Shown here one piece after another: positions 8,628 through 17,767 of a stretch of 59,142 bases of DNA. This DNA is from Oscillospiraceae bacterium. GTDB lineage: Bacteria; Bacillota; Clostridia; Oscillospirales; Oscillospiraceae. The stretch spans positions 1 to 59,142 of the forward strand of contig JAFYHU010000061.1 of NCBI GenBank assembly GCA_017538965.1, written 5' to 3'. Each line of letters begins with the position of its first letter. Within the stretch, counting starts at the first letter, position 1. The notes below the pieces were generated by a model. The model was not told where the DNA came from. It worked only from the letters and a program-made list of their open reading frames with translations, and made no database searches. A program made the translations under genes and the position numbers.

Positions 8628-10040
8628 TCAGTCTTGCCAGCAGTCGGTGCCCGTGATGCCGTTGTCCTTTGCTCGGTAAACAGGATCTTTTCCGGCTTTC
8701 CGCTGGGTTTCATAGTCCCTCAGCGCATCGATGGCGGGCTTGGCAAGAAGAATGATGACCGGCACGTTGATGATGACCATCAGAGCCTGAAGCAGATCGG
8801 CAGTATCCCAGGCAAGACCGGCGGAGATCACCGCGCCAAGGAAGACCAGCACGGTCGCGCACAGGCGGAATGCCGTCATGAAGGTGCTGCCGGGCTTTTT
8901 CTTCATGATGAAGCGCAGGCAGCCTTCTGTATAGTAGTAGTTTCCGAGCAGGGTGGTGAAGGCGAACAGGCTTACGGCCACGGCCAGAAAGACCGGACCG
9001 AAACCGCCGAGCGCCGATCGGACCGCAGCCTGCACATAGGCAGCGCCGGCGGCATCGGCAGAGGGCTCAATTCCCGAGAAGAGACACATAAAGGCTGTGG
9101 CGGAGCAGATGAGCAGAGTGTCGATAAACACCGAGAGCATCTGAACCAGCCCCTGCTTGGCAGGATGAATGACATCGGCGGCTGCTGCGGCGTTAGGCGC
9201 CGAGCCCATACCGGCTTCGTTGGAGTAAAGACCGCGCTTGATGCCCCACATGATGCATGAGCCCGTAAATCCGCCGAAGATCGCCTTGAAGTTGAAAGCG
9301 GAACCGAAGATCATCCCGAAAACACGCGGAAGCGCAGTGATGTGCGTAATGACGACGAAAAGAGAAACGAGGACATAGAGAATGCCCATGATGGGAACGA
9401 GAACCTCGGTGACTTTTGTCAGACGTCTGCCTCCGCCAAGTACGCAGATGCCGAACAGGACGGCCAGAACGGAGCCGATGACGAGAGGCGTTTTCTCGTT
9501 GTAGAATGCAAAACCGGAAAACGTATCCTGCGTGTTGAAGGCCGCGAGCATATTATACCCGACCGCGTAGGTCAGGATCAGAACGACGGAAAAGGCCACG
9601 CCCAGCCAGCGCTGGCCGAGAGCATCCTGCATGTAGTACGACGGGCCGCCGTAAAAACTGCCGTCGGTGTCTTTCTTTTTGTAAATCTGTGCGAGTGTGG
9701 ACTCGACGAAAGCGGATGCTCCACCGAGGATTGCCGTAACCCACATCCAGAAGATGGCGCCAGGACCGCCAAGGCAGAGCGCCGTGGAGACGCCCATAAT
9801 GTTGCCGGTACCGACGCGGGAAGCGGTGGAGACCATAAGCGCTCCGAAGGAAGAGGTTGACCCGAGATTGACAGGCCGTTCCTTTACGACGCGGATCGAT
9901 TCTCCGAAGAGTCGGAACTGAAGCAGGCCGGTACGGACGGTGAAATAGATCCCGGCAAGGATAAGCAGCAGCGGGACAATATACGGTTTGTAGAGGATGC
10001 CGCTGACGGCGTTGACAGCATTGTCGATGGCATTGATCAT
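8628..10040 (-). CDS. Sodium:alanine/glycine symporter, AGCS family
   Basis: Secondary transporter expected to take up alanine or glycine with sodium. The 470-residue protein has about ten or eleven hydrophobic segments, and the family-typical stretches TVRTGLLQFRLFGES, SRVGTGNIMGVSTAL, SFYGGPSYYMQDALG and SNEAGMGSAPNAAA are present. The ATG at 10040 follows CGGAGG. It has its own promoter and no glycine riboswitch in the 33-nt leader. pfkA lies downstream on the same strand. Substrate choice cannot be told from sequence alone. Confidence 0.92.
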   Translation of the reverse strand: MINAIDNAVNAVSGILYKPYIVPLLLILAGIYFTVRTGLLQFRLFGESIRVVKERPVNLGSTSSFGALMVSTASRVGTGNIMGVSTALCLGGPGAIFWMWVTAILGGASAFVESTLAQIYKKKDTDGSFYGGPSYYMQDALGQRWLGVAFSVVLILTYAVGYNMLAAFNTQDTFSGFAFYNEKTPLVIGSVLAVLFGICVLGGGRRLTKVTEVLVPIMGILYVLVSLFVVITHITALPRVFGMIFGSAFNFKAIFGGFTGSCIMWGIKRGLYSNEAGMGSAPNAAAAADVIHPAKQGLVQMLSVFIDTLLICSATAFMCLFSGIEPSADAAGAAYVQAAVRSALGGFGPVFLAVAVSLFAFTTLLGNYYYTEGCLRFIMKKKPGSTFMTAFRLCATVLVFLGAVISAGLAWDTADLLQALMVIINVPVIILLAKPAIDALRDYETQRKAGKDPVYRAKDNGITGTDCWQD

Positions 10041-10072
10041 GAAACAGGCCTCCGATCGAAAAGGATATCTGT

Positions 10073-10101
10073 ACTATACCCAATTCTGCCGCGAATCGCA
10101 A
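10073..10101 (-). promoter_or_regulatory. Promoter for the AGCS symporter
   Basis: On the minus strand: TTGCGA (complement of 10096-10101), 17-bp spacer, TATAGT (complement of 10073-10078), 33 bp before the ATG. Confidence 0.7.
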
Positions 10102-10119
10102 GCTTTTTTGCGCTCCGGC

Positions 10120-10148
10120 TGGAAAAAACGGCAGACTGATGCTATAAT
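10120..10148 (+). promoter_or_regulatory. Probable promoter for holA-rnmV
   Basis: A perfect TATAAT at 10143-10148. The -35 position 17 bp upstream reads TGGAAA, a poor match, so the element is called mainly on its -10 box. Confidence 0.5.
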
Positions 10149-10219
10149 GCCGATGGTATGAAAGAAAACTCCGGGAAAAACCGTGAAACGGCAGGCCGCA
10201 GAATGAGAGAGAGCCGGGC

Positions 10220-11251
10220 ATGAAAAAGAAAAAAAAGGATCCGACCCTGGATTACGGGGCAGAGATCAGAAAACTGAAGGAACAGGGACCCCGGCGGCTG
10301 TATCTGCTCTGGGGCGAAGAAGATTATCTGCGGGACGACTTTATGAAGACCCTGCGGAAAATCTGTGCGCCGGACGAAGGGGAGGATTTTCAGAGCCGCA
10401 TTTTCAAGGATGCCCAACCGGATCCGACGGAACTGCGCTTTGCCATCGATACTCTTCCGTTTTTCAGCGAGCGCAGCCTGATCGAAATCCGGGAGATGGA
10501 TTACATGAAACCCGGCGATCCCGACGCGCTGATGGAGGTTCTGCAAGACATCCCGGACTACTGCACGGTGGTATTTCTGCCGGAACAGGGCGAGGAGCCG
10601 AACGGGAAAAGCAAGATCGTCAAATACCTGCGCGATTACGGCACAGAGATCCGTTTTACCGTTCAGGATCAGAATATGCTGATCCGCTGGATTACAAGGC
10701 GTTTTGCCTATTACGGGAAAGGTCTTGAGATTGAAGCGGCGCAGCGTCTGATCTGGCTGAGCGGCGATCAGATGAAACGTTTGATTCCCGAGATTGAAAA
10801 AATTGCCGCTTACGCACAGGGAGAGAAGGTAACGGTTTCGGACGTCAATGCGGTGGCAAACCGGATTCCGGAGGCGGATATTTTTGAACTGACGGATGCG
10901 ATAGCCGATCGCCGCTTCAACACCGCGGCCGGCATTCTGGCGGACCTTCTCGAGCAGCGGGACAGCAGCGTGCCGGCGATCCTGTCCATGCTGTCCAATC
11001 AGTTCCGCCGCCTGTATCTGGCGGCGCAGATAAAGAGCGTTCCGGAACTGATGAATCTGTGCGGACTGAAATATGATTTCATGGCGAGGCGGCTCCTGCA
11101 GTCATCCAGAGGCTTCCGCCCGGAACAGCTGAAGAAGGCTGTGGAACTCTGTGCCCAGGCAGACTATCGGCTGAAATCCGAGGGAACGGATGAAAAACAG
11201 CTTCTGAAGGAGACACTGATGCGGATTGCGCTTGAGGTGTCCGATGGCTGA
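10220..11251 (+). CDS. holA: DNA polymerase III delta subunit
   Basis: Clamp-loader subunit that opens the beta sliding clamp. The 343-residue protein has the family's N-terminal YLLWGEEDYLRDDF block, the SLIEIREMDYMK clamp-contacting region, and C-terminal helices with LIPEIEKIAAYA and the SSVPAILSMLSNQFRRLYL stretch. It starts with a lysine run after a GAGAGAG ribosome site. Its 3' end overlaps the rnmV start by 8 nt, so the two are translationally coupled. Confidence 0.93.
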   Translation: MKKKKKDPTLDYGAEIRKLKEQGPRRLYLLWGEEDYLRDDFMKTLRKICAPDEGEDFQSRIFKDAQPDPTELRFAIDTLPFFSERSLIEIREMDYMKPGDPDALMEVLQDIPDYCTVVFLPEQGEEPNGKSKIVKYLRDYGTEIRFTVQDQNMLIRWITRRFAYYGKGLEIEAAQRLIWLSGDQMKRLIPEIEKIAAYAQGEKVTVSDVNAVANRIPEADIFELTDAIADRRFNTAAGILADLLEQRDSSVPAILSMLSNQFRRLYLAAQIKSVPELMNLCGLKYDFMARRLLQSSRGFRPEQLKKAVELCAQADYRLKSEGTDEKQLLKETLMRIALEVSDG

Positions 11252-11888
11252 AGAGAAGCTTCGAATCCGGGAAGTGATCGTTGTCGAGGGACGCTATGAC
11301 CGGAATACGCTGAGTCAGGTTGTGGATGCCCTGATCGTCGAAACCAAGGGCTTTTCGATTTTTCATGACAGAGAGAAACTGAGCATGCTGCGGATGCTGG
11401 CTGAAGAGAGAGGTCTGATCCTGCTGACGGATTCGGATTCGGCGGGTTTTGTAATCCGGAACCGATTGAAGAGCCTGATCCCACTGGAGAAGATCAAACA
11501 GGCATACGTGCCGGCTGTTCCGGGCAGGGAAAAACGAAAAGACAGGCCTTCAAAGGAAGGTCTGCTCGGTGTGGAGGGAATGCAGCCTGAAACGCTCATT
11601 CTTGCCCTGAAGACGGCGGGCGCGACCGAAGAGAACTCTGCCGACAGAGAAAGCATCACGGATGCAGATTTTTACCGGCTCGGTCTGAACGGAAAGCCGG
11701 GGTCCGCGGCGCTGCGTCGAAAACTGGCACAGGCGCTGAACCTGCCGCCGCTGATCAGCCGGAGCGACCTGCAGAAAGCAGCCGGATTTCTTCTCGGTCG
11801 GGGGGAACTGGAGCAGCTGGTTTCTCGGTTGACAACGGATGGAAACTGCGATACAATACCCCCGCATCAAATCCATACGCCCACGTAG
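11244..11888 (+). CDS. rnmV: Ribonuclease M5 (TOPRIM, 5S rRNA maturation)
   Basis: Toprim endonuclease that trims 5S rRNA precursors in Gram-positive bacteria. Seen: REVIVVEGRYDRNTL at the N-terminus (the Toprim Glu) and LTDSDSAGFVIRNRL (the Toprim DxD), then a DUF4093-like C-terminal region. The start at 11244 overlaps holA by 8 nt; the frame also runs 6 codons upstream but that would deepen the overlap. The last approximately 20 codons double as the promoter and first bases of tRNA-Arg, and the TAG stop (11886-11888) is supplied by tRNA bases 8-10, so the C-terminal tail is constrained by the RNA gene and probably not functional protein. Confidence 0.92.
   Translation: MAEEKLRIREVIVVEGRYDRNTLSQVVDALIVETKGFSIFHDREKLSMLRMLAEERGLILLTDSDSAGFVIRNRLKSLIPLEKIKQAYVPAVPGREKRKDRPSKEGLLGVEGMQPETLILALKTAGATEENSADRESITDADFYRLGLNGKPGSAALRRKLAQALNLPPLISRSDLQKAAGFLLGRGELEQLVSRLTTDGNCDTIPPHQIHTPT
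11829..11857 (+). promoter_or_regulatory. Promoter for tRNA-Arg inside rnmV
   Basis: TTGACA (11829-11834), exact 17-bp spacer, TACAAT (11852-11857), 22 bp before the mature tRNA 5' end and within the rnmV reading frame. Confidence 0.85.
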
Positions 11889-11955
11889 CTCAGCAGGATA
11901 GAGCATTCGCCTCCTAAGCGAAGGGTCGGAGGTTCGAATCCCCTCGTGGGTGCCA
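11879..11955 (+). tRNA. tRNA-Arg (anticodon CCT)
   Basis: Acceptor GCCCACG pairs with CGTGGGT (first pair G-U). The D-arm starts GCTC, the anticodon loop CTCCTAA gives CCT in a TTCGC/GCGAA stem, and the T-loop TTCGAAT precedes an encoded CCA. The T-stem carries one A-C mismatch. It reads AGG arginine codons. It is flanked by its own promoter and a GAAA-loop terminator. Confidence 0.93.
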
Positions 11956-11961
11956 GACAGG

Positions 11962-11985
11962 GAAGCCGGAAACGGCTTCTCTTTT
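11962..11985 (+). terminator. Terminator of tRNA-Arg
   Basis: 7-bp stem GAAGCCG / CGGCTTC closed by a GAAA tetraloop (11962-11979) and followed by TCTTTTG. Confidence 0.85.
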
Positions 11986-12019
11986 GTTATGCGTAAAGTC
12001 TGACTGCTCCATAAAAGCG

Positions 12020-12048
12020 TTGTATATTCCGATTTGCTGTGATACAAT
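12020..12048 (+). promoter_or_regulatory. Promoter for the PAS/EAL gene
   Basis: TTGTAT (12020-12025), 17-bp spacer, TACAAT (12043-12048), 53 bp before the start codon. Confidence 0.65.
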
Positions 12049-12101
12049 AATAAATTAAAGAAACATCCCTGGGATGAGACCGGCAGCGAAGGAGAATGGA
12101 A

Positions 12102-15080
12102 ATGAAGAAATATCAGTTTTCAGAGGAAGAGCGCATCTTTCTGGAATGTCTGCCGTCGCCGATTGCCGTCTATCAGTATGTCAACAGGCATGTTTTCGTG
12201 CTTGCGCTGTCTGACGGCTACCGCAAAATGTTCGGCTTTGAGGACAGGGCGGAAGCTTACCGCGTACTTGACCAGAATGTTTTCTATAATGTCCATCCCG
12301 ACGATGTCGCGAGAATGTCGGAGGCGGCCCGCCGCTTCATGACCAGTGACGCACCATACGAGGTTATCTTCCGGGCACGGAAACATCAGGAACAACAGGA
12401 TTATCGCATCGCCCACGGACGCGGTGAGCATGTTTATACCGAGACGGGCGTCCGTCTTGCGTATGTGTGGTTTACGGACGAGGGACTGTATACGGAGGAT
12501 CAGGACCCAAACACGCAGGAAGCGGCGCTGAATCAGGTGTTCAACCATGCGCTTCATGATGAGAGCATCCTGAAGGCAAGCTACTTTGACAATCTGACCG
12601 GGCTTCCCAATATGTCGCACTTTTTCAGCCTGGCGGAAGCGGGCGGAGCGGAGATGCGTAAACAGGGGAAGACGGGTGAGCTTTTGTACCTGGACCTCAA
12701 CGGAATGAAGTACTATAACGAAAAGTACGGATTTGAAGAAGGCGACAGGCTGCTGCAGGGACTGGCGAAGCTGCTGGCCCAGACGTTTGGGAATGAGAAC
12801 TGCTGCCGGATCGCGGGGGACCGCTTTGCCGCATACACGGAAAAAGACCGCCTGACAGAGAAGCTGGACAGCTTCTTCCGGGAGGCCGAAAAGGTGAACG
12901 GCGCCAATTCCCTGCCGGTCAGGGTCGGCATCTATACAGCCGGTGTCGAGGATGTTCCCCTGGGTTCCGCTTACGACAGAGCCAAGATGGCCTGTGACGC
13001 CATTCCGAAATCCGATGTTTCCAGCTGCCTGTTTTACAGCGAAGAGATGAGCCGCGAGGCGAAGCGGCAGCAGTATGTCCTCTCTCACATCGACAGGGCG
13101 ATTGAAGAGAAATGGATCAAGGTCTATTATCAGCCGATCATGCGGGCGGTCGATATCAAAATCTGCGACGAGGAGGCTCTGGCCAGATGGATTGATCCGG
13201 AGGAAGGCTTCCTGTCTCCGGCGGATTTTATTCCGACACTGGAGGATGCCAGGCTGATTTATAAGCTGGATCTGTATGTGCTGGATCAGGTGCTGGAGAG
13301 AATGAAGCGGCAGGCTGCTGTCGGACTGCCGGTTGTACCGCATTCGATCAATCTGTCAAGATCCGACTTTGACACCTGTGATATTGTGGAGGAAATCCGC
13401 AGAAGGGTGGACGATTCCGGTTTCAGCCGGGATATGATCAGCATCGAGATCACCGAAAGCATCATCGGTAGCGATTTTGATTTTATGAAAGCGCAGGTGG
13501 ACCGATTCCGGGACCTGGGCTTCCCCGTGTGGATGGACGATTTCGGCAGCGGCTACTCTTCCCTGGATGTCCTTCAAAGCATTCAGTTTGATCTGATCAA
13601 GTTTGACATGAGCTTCATGCGGAAGCTGGACGAGGGCAACAGCGGCAAGATCATCCTGACAGAACTGATGAAAATGGCGACCTCGCTGGGCGTGGATACG
13701 GTGTGCGAAGGCGTCGAGACGGAAAGCCAGGTGCGCTTTCTGCAGGATATCGGTTGTTCCAAACTGCAGGGCTACTTCTTCCGGCAGCCGGCTCCCTTTG
13801 AGAGAATTCTGGAAATCGCAGCGGAAGGATTGCGGTTCGGGTATGAAAACCCGGAAGAAACCGCTTACTTTGAGACGATCGGACGCGTCAACCTCTACGA
13901 CCTGGACAGCATTACCGGCGTGGATGAGAGTGCCCTCCGGAACACCTTCGATATGCTGCCGATGGGTATTCTGGAAATCAGAGGCAGTCACGCAAAATAT
14001 GTGCGCAGCAACCCGGCGTACCGGGAGTTTGCAAGGCACTTTTTCGGGTTTGACGTGACGAACGACACAATAGACTTTGACGATCCCCAGGTTAAACAGG
14101 GGACGCCTCTGTTCCTGAAGACAATCAGGCAGTGCTGCGAAAGCGGGAACCGCACCTTTTTTGATGAGACGATGCCCGACGGTACGGTTGTGCATCAGTT
14201 TATCAGACGGATCGGAGTCAATCCCGTCACAGGAGACACCGCCGCGGCCATTGCCGTGCTCTCCATCCATACGCCGGACGAAGGCGCGACTTATGCCGAT
14301 ATCGCGAGGGCACTGGCTGCCGACTATTACAACATTTATGTCGTCGATCTTGATACCGACCGGTTTATCGAATACAGCGCCGCATCCGACAGAGAAGAGA
14401 TGGCGGTCGAGCGCCGCGGTGAAGATTTCTTCGGCGAGGTGCGCCGCGCTTCGAAGGTCCGAATCTATGCGGAAGACAGAGAGCCCTTCCTGAGTAGCTT
14501 TACAAAGGAAAAGATCGTCGAGACGCTTGATGCGCAGGGCGTCTATACGACCACCTACCGGCTGATCGATACGGGCACGCCGATGTATGCCAGTCTGAAG
14601 CTCATACGCATGAAGCCGCACAGAAACCGCATCATCATGGGCGTCAGCATCATCGAGTCGCAGATCCGGCAGAAAGAGGAGGAGGAAAGAGAGCACCAGC
14701 GTCGGATTGTTTTCGGCCGGATTGCAGCGCTGGCAGGAAAGAGCTATGCCCTGTATACGGTTGATCCCGAGACAGGCCTGTATTCCGAATACAATGTGAC
14801 CTCGGGCTACGGAGACCTGGGCTTTGACAAAAAGGGCGAAGACTTCTTCACCAAGGGCAGGAGCGACGGCGAGCAGATGGTCTATCCGGAAGACCTTCCG
14901 TATTTTCTGGAGCATTTTACCAAAGAGGAAATCCTGCGGGATATCCGGGAAAAGGGGATGTACCAGCTCCGCTACAGACTCATGATCAACGGAGAACCCC
15001 GGTACATTGTTGTGAAAGCGGCGATGGTGGAGGAAAGCGACGGCGAAAAACTGACGGTCGGTGTCAATGTAGAAGAATAA
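12102..15080 (+). CDS. PAS / degenerate GGDEF / EAL phosphodiesterase with C-terminal sensor repeats
   Basis: Predicted cytoplasmic cyclic-di-GMP phosphodiesterase; no signal peptide or membrane segment is visible. Order: N-terminal PAS-like domain (about residues 5-125), a GGDEF domain with AGDRF (238-242) in place of GGDEF and so unlikely to be a cyclase, an EAL domain with E358-A-L, NLSRSDF, EITES and D479-D480-FGSGYSS intact and so likely active, then a further PAS-like segment and two similar approximately 110-residue repeats, each with an EY...GEDFF block and a FTKEKI/FTKEEI block. The second ATG (12102) is preferred over 12096 because GAAGGAG is only 1-2 nt from the first. It is transcribed alone from its own promoter. 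Confidence 0.9.
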   Translation: MKKYQFSEEERIFLECLPSPIAVYQYVNRHVFVLALSDGYRKMFGFEDRAEAYRVLDQNVFYNVHPDDVARMSEAARRFMTSDAPYEVIFRARKHQEQQDYRIAHGRGEHVYTETGVRLAYVWFTDEGLYTEDQDPNTQEAALNQVFNHALHDESILKASYFDNLTGLPNMSHFFSLAEAGGAEMRKQGKTGELLYLDLNGMKYYNEKYGFEEGDRLLQGLAKLLAQTFGNENCCRIAGDRFAAYTEKDRLTEKLDSFFREAEKVNGANSLPVRVGIYTAGVEDVPLGSAYDRAKMACDAIPKSDVSSCLFYSEEMSREAKRQQYVLSHIDRAIEEKWIKVYYQPIMRAVDIKICDEEALARWIDPEEGFLSPADFIPTLEDARLIYKLDLYVLDQVLERMKRQAAVGLPVVPHSINLSRSDFDTCDIVEEIRRRVDDSGFSRDMISIEITESIIGSDFDFMKAQVDRFRDLGFPVWMDDFGSGYSSLDVLQSIQFDLIKFDMSFMRKLDEGNSGKIILTELMKMATSLGVDTVCEGVETESQVRFLQDIGCSKLQGYFFRQPAPFERILEIAAEGLRFGYENPEETAYFETIGRVNLYDLDSITGVDESALRNTFDMLPMGILEIRGSHAKYVRSNPAYREFARHFFGFDVTNDTIDFDDPQVKQGTPLFLKTIRQCCESGNRTFFDETMPDGTVVHQFIRRIGVNPVTGDTAAAIAVLSIHTPDEGATYADIARALAADYYNIYVVDLDTDRFIEYSAASDREEMAVERRGEDFFGEVRRASKVRIYAEDREPFLSSFTKEKIVETLDAQGVYTTTYRLIDTGTPMYASLKLIRMKPHRNRIIMGVSIIESQIRQKEEEEREHQRRIVFGRIAALAGKSYALYTVDPETGLYSEYNVTSGYGDLGFDKKGEDFFTKGRSDGEQMVYPEDLPYFLEHFTKEEILRDIREKGMYQLRYRLMINGEPRYIVVKAAMVEESDGEKLTVGVNVEE

Positions 15081-15117
15081 AAGCAGGAACAGTTTTCGGT
15101 TTTTCTTCATTTTCTGC

Positions 15118-15146
15118 TTGACCGCGGCGAGCGGCAGCGTTATACT
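15118..15146 (+). promoter_or_regulatory. Promoter for the APC permease
   Basis: TTGACC (15118-15123), 17-bp spacer, TATACT (15141-15146), 54 bp before the GTG start. Confidence 0.75.
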
Positions 15147-15200
15147 CTTACGGCCTGCTGAGGCAGGAAAACAAGAAAAGAGAGGAATCAAGAAAAAATC

Positions 15201-16622
15201 GTGGAAAACAAACTGGAAAAGAGATACGGCCTCTTTACCGCCATCTGCATGGTTGTCGGCATCGTGATCGGTTCCGGCGTCTTCTTCAAGGCGCAGACCG
15301 TTCTTCAGAAGACCGAAGGAAACATGCCTCTCGGCATCATCGCCTGGGCTCTCGGCGGCTTTATCATGATCGCCTGCATTCTCGCCTTTGCGTCGATGGC
15401 GCAGAAGTATGAGAAGGTGAACGGCGTTGTCGACTATGCCGAGGCCACCGTCGGCCCTCGCTACGGGTACTACCTCGGATGGTTCATGAGCATCATCTAC
15501 TATCCGACGCTGACCGTCATTCTCGCATGGCTCTCTGCCCGCTATACCCTGGTGTTCATCACCTCATGCTGGCCGAACTTTCCCCTGGTGATCCCCGCCG
15601 CCCAGGGCGGTTGCATCATCGGACCGGAATGCATGGTGCTGATGATGGTGTTTCTCGTCTGCGCCTATGTCGTGAACGCCCTGTCTCCGAAGCTGGCAGG
15701 CCTGGTTCAGACTTCTACCACCGTCATCAAGCTGATCCCGCTCGGCCTGATGGCCGTGGTCGGCATTATTGTCGGTCTGGTCGGTCCCAACCACATGCTG
15801 GTCAGCAACTTTGCCACTGCCTCCGGGAACGTCGGCAGCAGCTCAACACCCCTGCTTGCCTCGGTCTGCGCCACCTCGTTTGCCTATGAGGGCTGGGTCA
15901 TCGCGACCTCCATCAATGCCGAACTCAAGGATGCGAAGCGGAATCTGCCGAAGGCGCTGATCATCGGTGGCCTGATCGTTATCATCACCTATATCAGCTA
16001 CTATATCGGCGTGGCCGGCGGAGCCTCGGTCGAGGTTCTGATGGCGGACGGCGCAACACAGGCCTTCGTCAACATCTTCGGCGGCCTGCTCGGCAACATC
16101 CTCAACCTCTTTATCGCCATCTCCTGCGTCGGCACCATGAACGGCCTGATGCTCGGATGCTGCCGCGGCGTCTATTCGCTGGCTGCCCGCGGGGACGGCC
16201 CCAATCCGGAACTCTTCGGCTCGGTTGACAAAAAGTCCAACATGCCCTCGAACTCCGCCATCATGGGCCTGCTGCTCTGTGCCTTCTGGGGAGCCTATTT
16301 CATCTTCGCCAGCGTTCTTGAGGTCTGGGGCGGCGTGAAGGTCTTCTCGGGCACAGCCTTTGAGAGCGTGCCCTTCAGCTTTGACGCGTCCGAACTGCCG
16401 ATCATCTCCCTCTATGCCATGTACATCCCCATGTTTATCAACTGGATGCGCAAGGCGACGGATGAGACGCCCGTGAGACGCTATGTCTTCCCGGCGCTTG
16501 CGATCCTCGGTTCGCTGTTTATGGTCTATGCCTGCCTGGTCGGCCATAAGATGGAGAACTTCTGGTATCTGATCGTCTTCGCCGTAATCATGTTCCTGGG
16601 CGGTCTGGCGAACAGAAAATAA
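15201..16622 (+). CDS. APC family amino acid permease
   Basis: Polytopic amino acid transporter or exchanger of the APC superfamily, closest in style to serine/threonine exchanger-like permeases. The first membrane helix carries the family's GIVIGSGVFFKA substrate-backbone loop; about 12 hydrophobic segments follow, including SFAYEGWVIATSINAELKDAKRNLPKA, the conserved helix 6 region. The start is GTG at 15201; the purine-rich GAGAGG lies about 15 nt upstream, farther than usual, so the exact start is less sure. It is monocistronic, between its own promoter and a shared terminator. Substrate is not predictable from the sequence alone. Confidence 0.9.
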   Translation: MENKLEKRYGLFTAICMVVGIVIGSGVFFKAQTVLQKTEGNMPLGIIAWALGGFIMIACILAFASMAQKYEKVNGVVDYAEATVGPRYGYYLGWFMSIIYYPTLTVILAWLSARYTLVFITSCWPNFPLVIPAAQGGCIIGPECMVLMMVFLVCAYVVNALSPKLAGLVQTSTTVIKLIPLGLMAVVGIIVGLVGPNHMLVSNFATASGNVGSSSTPLLASVCATSFAYEGWVIATSINAELKDAKRNLPKALIIGGLIVIITYISYYIGVAGGASVEVLMADGATQAFVNIFGGLLGNILNLFIAISCVGTMNGLMLGCCRGVYSLAARGDGPNPELFGSVDKKSNMPSNSAIMGLLLCAFWGAYFIFASVLEVWGGVKVFSGTAFESVPFSFDASELPIISLYAMYIPMFINWMRKATDETPVRRYVFPALAILGSLFMVYACLVGHKMENFWYLIVFAVIMFLGGLANRK

Positions 16623-16654
16623 AACGGCAGAGTTCAAAAGCAATCGAAAAAAAG

Positions 16655-16690
16655 AGCTGCAGCAATTCGTTTTGCTGCAGCTTTTGTTGT
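16655..16690. terminator. Bidirectional terminator, APC permease / exonuclease
   Basis: 11-bp stem AGCTGCAGCAA (16655-16665) / TTGCTGCAGCT (16672-16682) with a 6-nt loop. A T-rich tail follows on plus and a run of A precedes it, so it works for both converging genes. Confidence 0.88.
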
Positions 16691-17677
16691 TCAGGCGGGG
16701 CGGTTTTTCCGAGGCATACGGCCGCGGCCGCGGCGTCTGGCCTGGCTGAGCTTTGCCCGGTAAAAGCCCTGCATTTCCTCGTCGGCCTCATAGATGAGCC
16801 GGCCCGCGGTCCACAGTTCGTCGTCGGGATCTTTCTTCAGACGGATTCTGGCAAGGAAACTGCCGTGCTCGCCGCATTCAAACAGATTCATGTACCTTCC
16901 GTCGCTCTGGCTGATCCAGCGGCTGCCCTCACAGCCGTTTCCGCAGATCGGGCAGGTCAGAGCATGCTGTTTGGCATCGGCAAAGGCATCGGCCTTGGTT
17001 TCAAAGCTGTTGGGGCTGCTGTCACGCAGGAGAGCGTCCTGCATGACCGCGGCATCCTGTGCAGGCTTGTAGTTCGGCATCCGGCGCGAGAGAATCTCGT
17101 TCGCCTCGGGATAGAGGCGAAGCCCCTCTTCCATGTCCAGATGCGTGGTAACCAGCGCGGTGTTGTAGGCGTCGCCGAGCGCATCGTGGGCGATGCGCGT
17201 CTGCTCAATTTCGAAATGCTCCATCGCGGAGGCGAGGGATTTCTGGTTTTTGTCTCCGCCGGTCTGCAGATTATAGATCATCTGAAGGTTGACCCAGCCG
17301 GCAATCCAATCCCAGTCAAGATCGTGAATAATGATGTTCTGCTCAAAGATTCCCTGATCATCCCAGCCCCATGTGAGGAAGGTCACATCGTCGCCGCACC
17401 AGTCGCGAAGATTCTGCATGGCTTCCGGAAAAGAAAGACCGTGCGAAAGACGGTCCTTGTCGAACCCGGTGATCTTCTTCACTTTATAATGCATCCGTCG
17501 GAAATAGACAGGGCGGACATCCGCTGTAAACTCATCCCCGATGGAGAGGTCCGGATTGAGCTTCACGGCGCCGATTTCGATAATCTCGCCGCGCAGATGA
17601 ATCGGAAGATAGTTAAACACTTCGGATTTGGAACTCATGGCCTGGTTCCATTCCAAATCCAGAACGACAAGGTTCAT
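16691..17677 (-). CDS. DEDD-type 3'-5' exonuclease with C-terminal zinc-ribbon-like tail
   Basis: RNase H-fold 3'-5' exonuclease of the ERI1/KapD type; the substrate could be RNA or DNA. Seen: VLDLEWNQ (D and E of motif I), WGWDDQG (motif II Asp), and HDALGDAYNT (motif III His and Asp). After residue about 230 comes a separate tail with CPICGNGC and a later FECGEHG, resembling a zinc ribbon, and then a basic RRRGRGRMPRK end. The ATG at 17677 is chosen because AAGGAG sits 8 nt upstream and MNLVVLDLEW is the family start; the frame extends 20 codons upstream without support. It has its own extended -10 promoter. Confidence 0.85.
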   Translation of the reverse strand: MNLVVLDLEWNQAMSSKSEVFNYLPIHLRGEIIEIGAVKLNPDLSIGDEFTADVRPVYFRRMHYKVKKITGFDKDRLSHGLSFPEAMQNLRDWCGDDVTFLTWGWDDQGIFEQNIIIHDLDWDWIAGWVNLQMIYNLQTGGDKNQKSLASAMEHFEIEQTRIAHDALGDAYNTALVTTHLDMEEGLRLYPEANEILSRRMPNYKPAQDAAVMQDALLRDSSPNSFETKADAFADAKQHALTCPICGNGCEGSRWISQSDGRYMNLFECGEHGSFLARIRLKKDPDDELWTAGRLIYEADEEMQGFYRAKLSQARRRGRGRMPRKNRPA

Positions 17678-17708
17678 AAAAGAACTCCTTTTGGAAAAAT
17701 GCGGAGAC

Positions 17709-17717
17709 AGTATACCA
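17709..17717 (-). promoter_or_regulatory. Extended -10 promoter for the exonuclease
   Basis: On the minus strand TGG-TATACT (complement of 17709-17717), about 32 bp before the ATG. The -35 is weak (GTGCAA). Confidence 0.5.
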
Positions 17718-17767
17718 CACGGCGCCGGTGATTGCACGTGTTATTTTTGGAAAAGAGAAAAAAGCAC

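Noticed and set aside
13356-15191. 611-residue open frame antisense to the PAS/EAL gene
   Set aside because: No recognisable domain and no ribosome site; a by-product of codon bias in the real gene.
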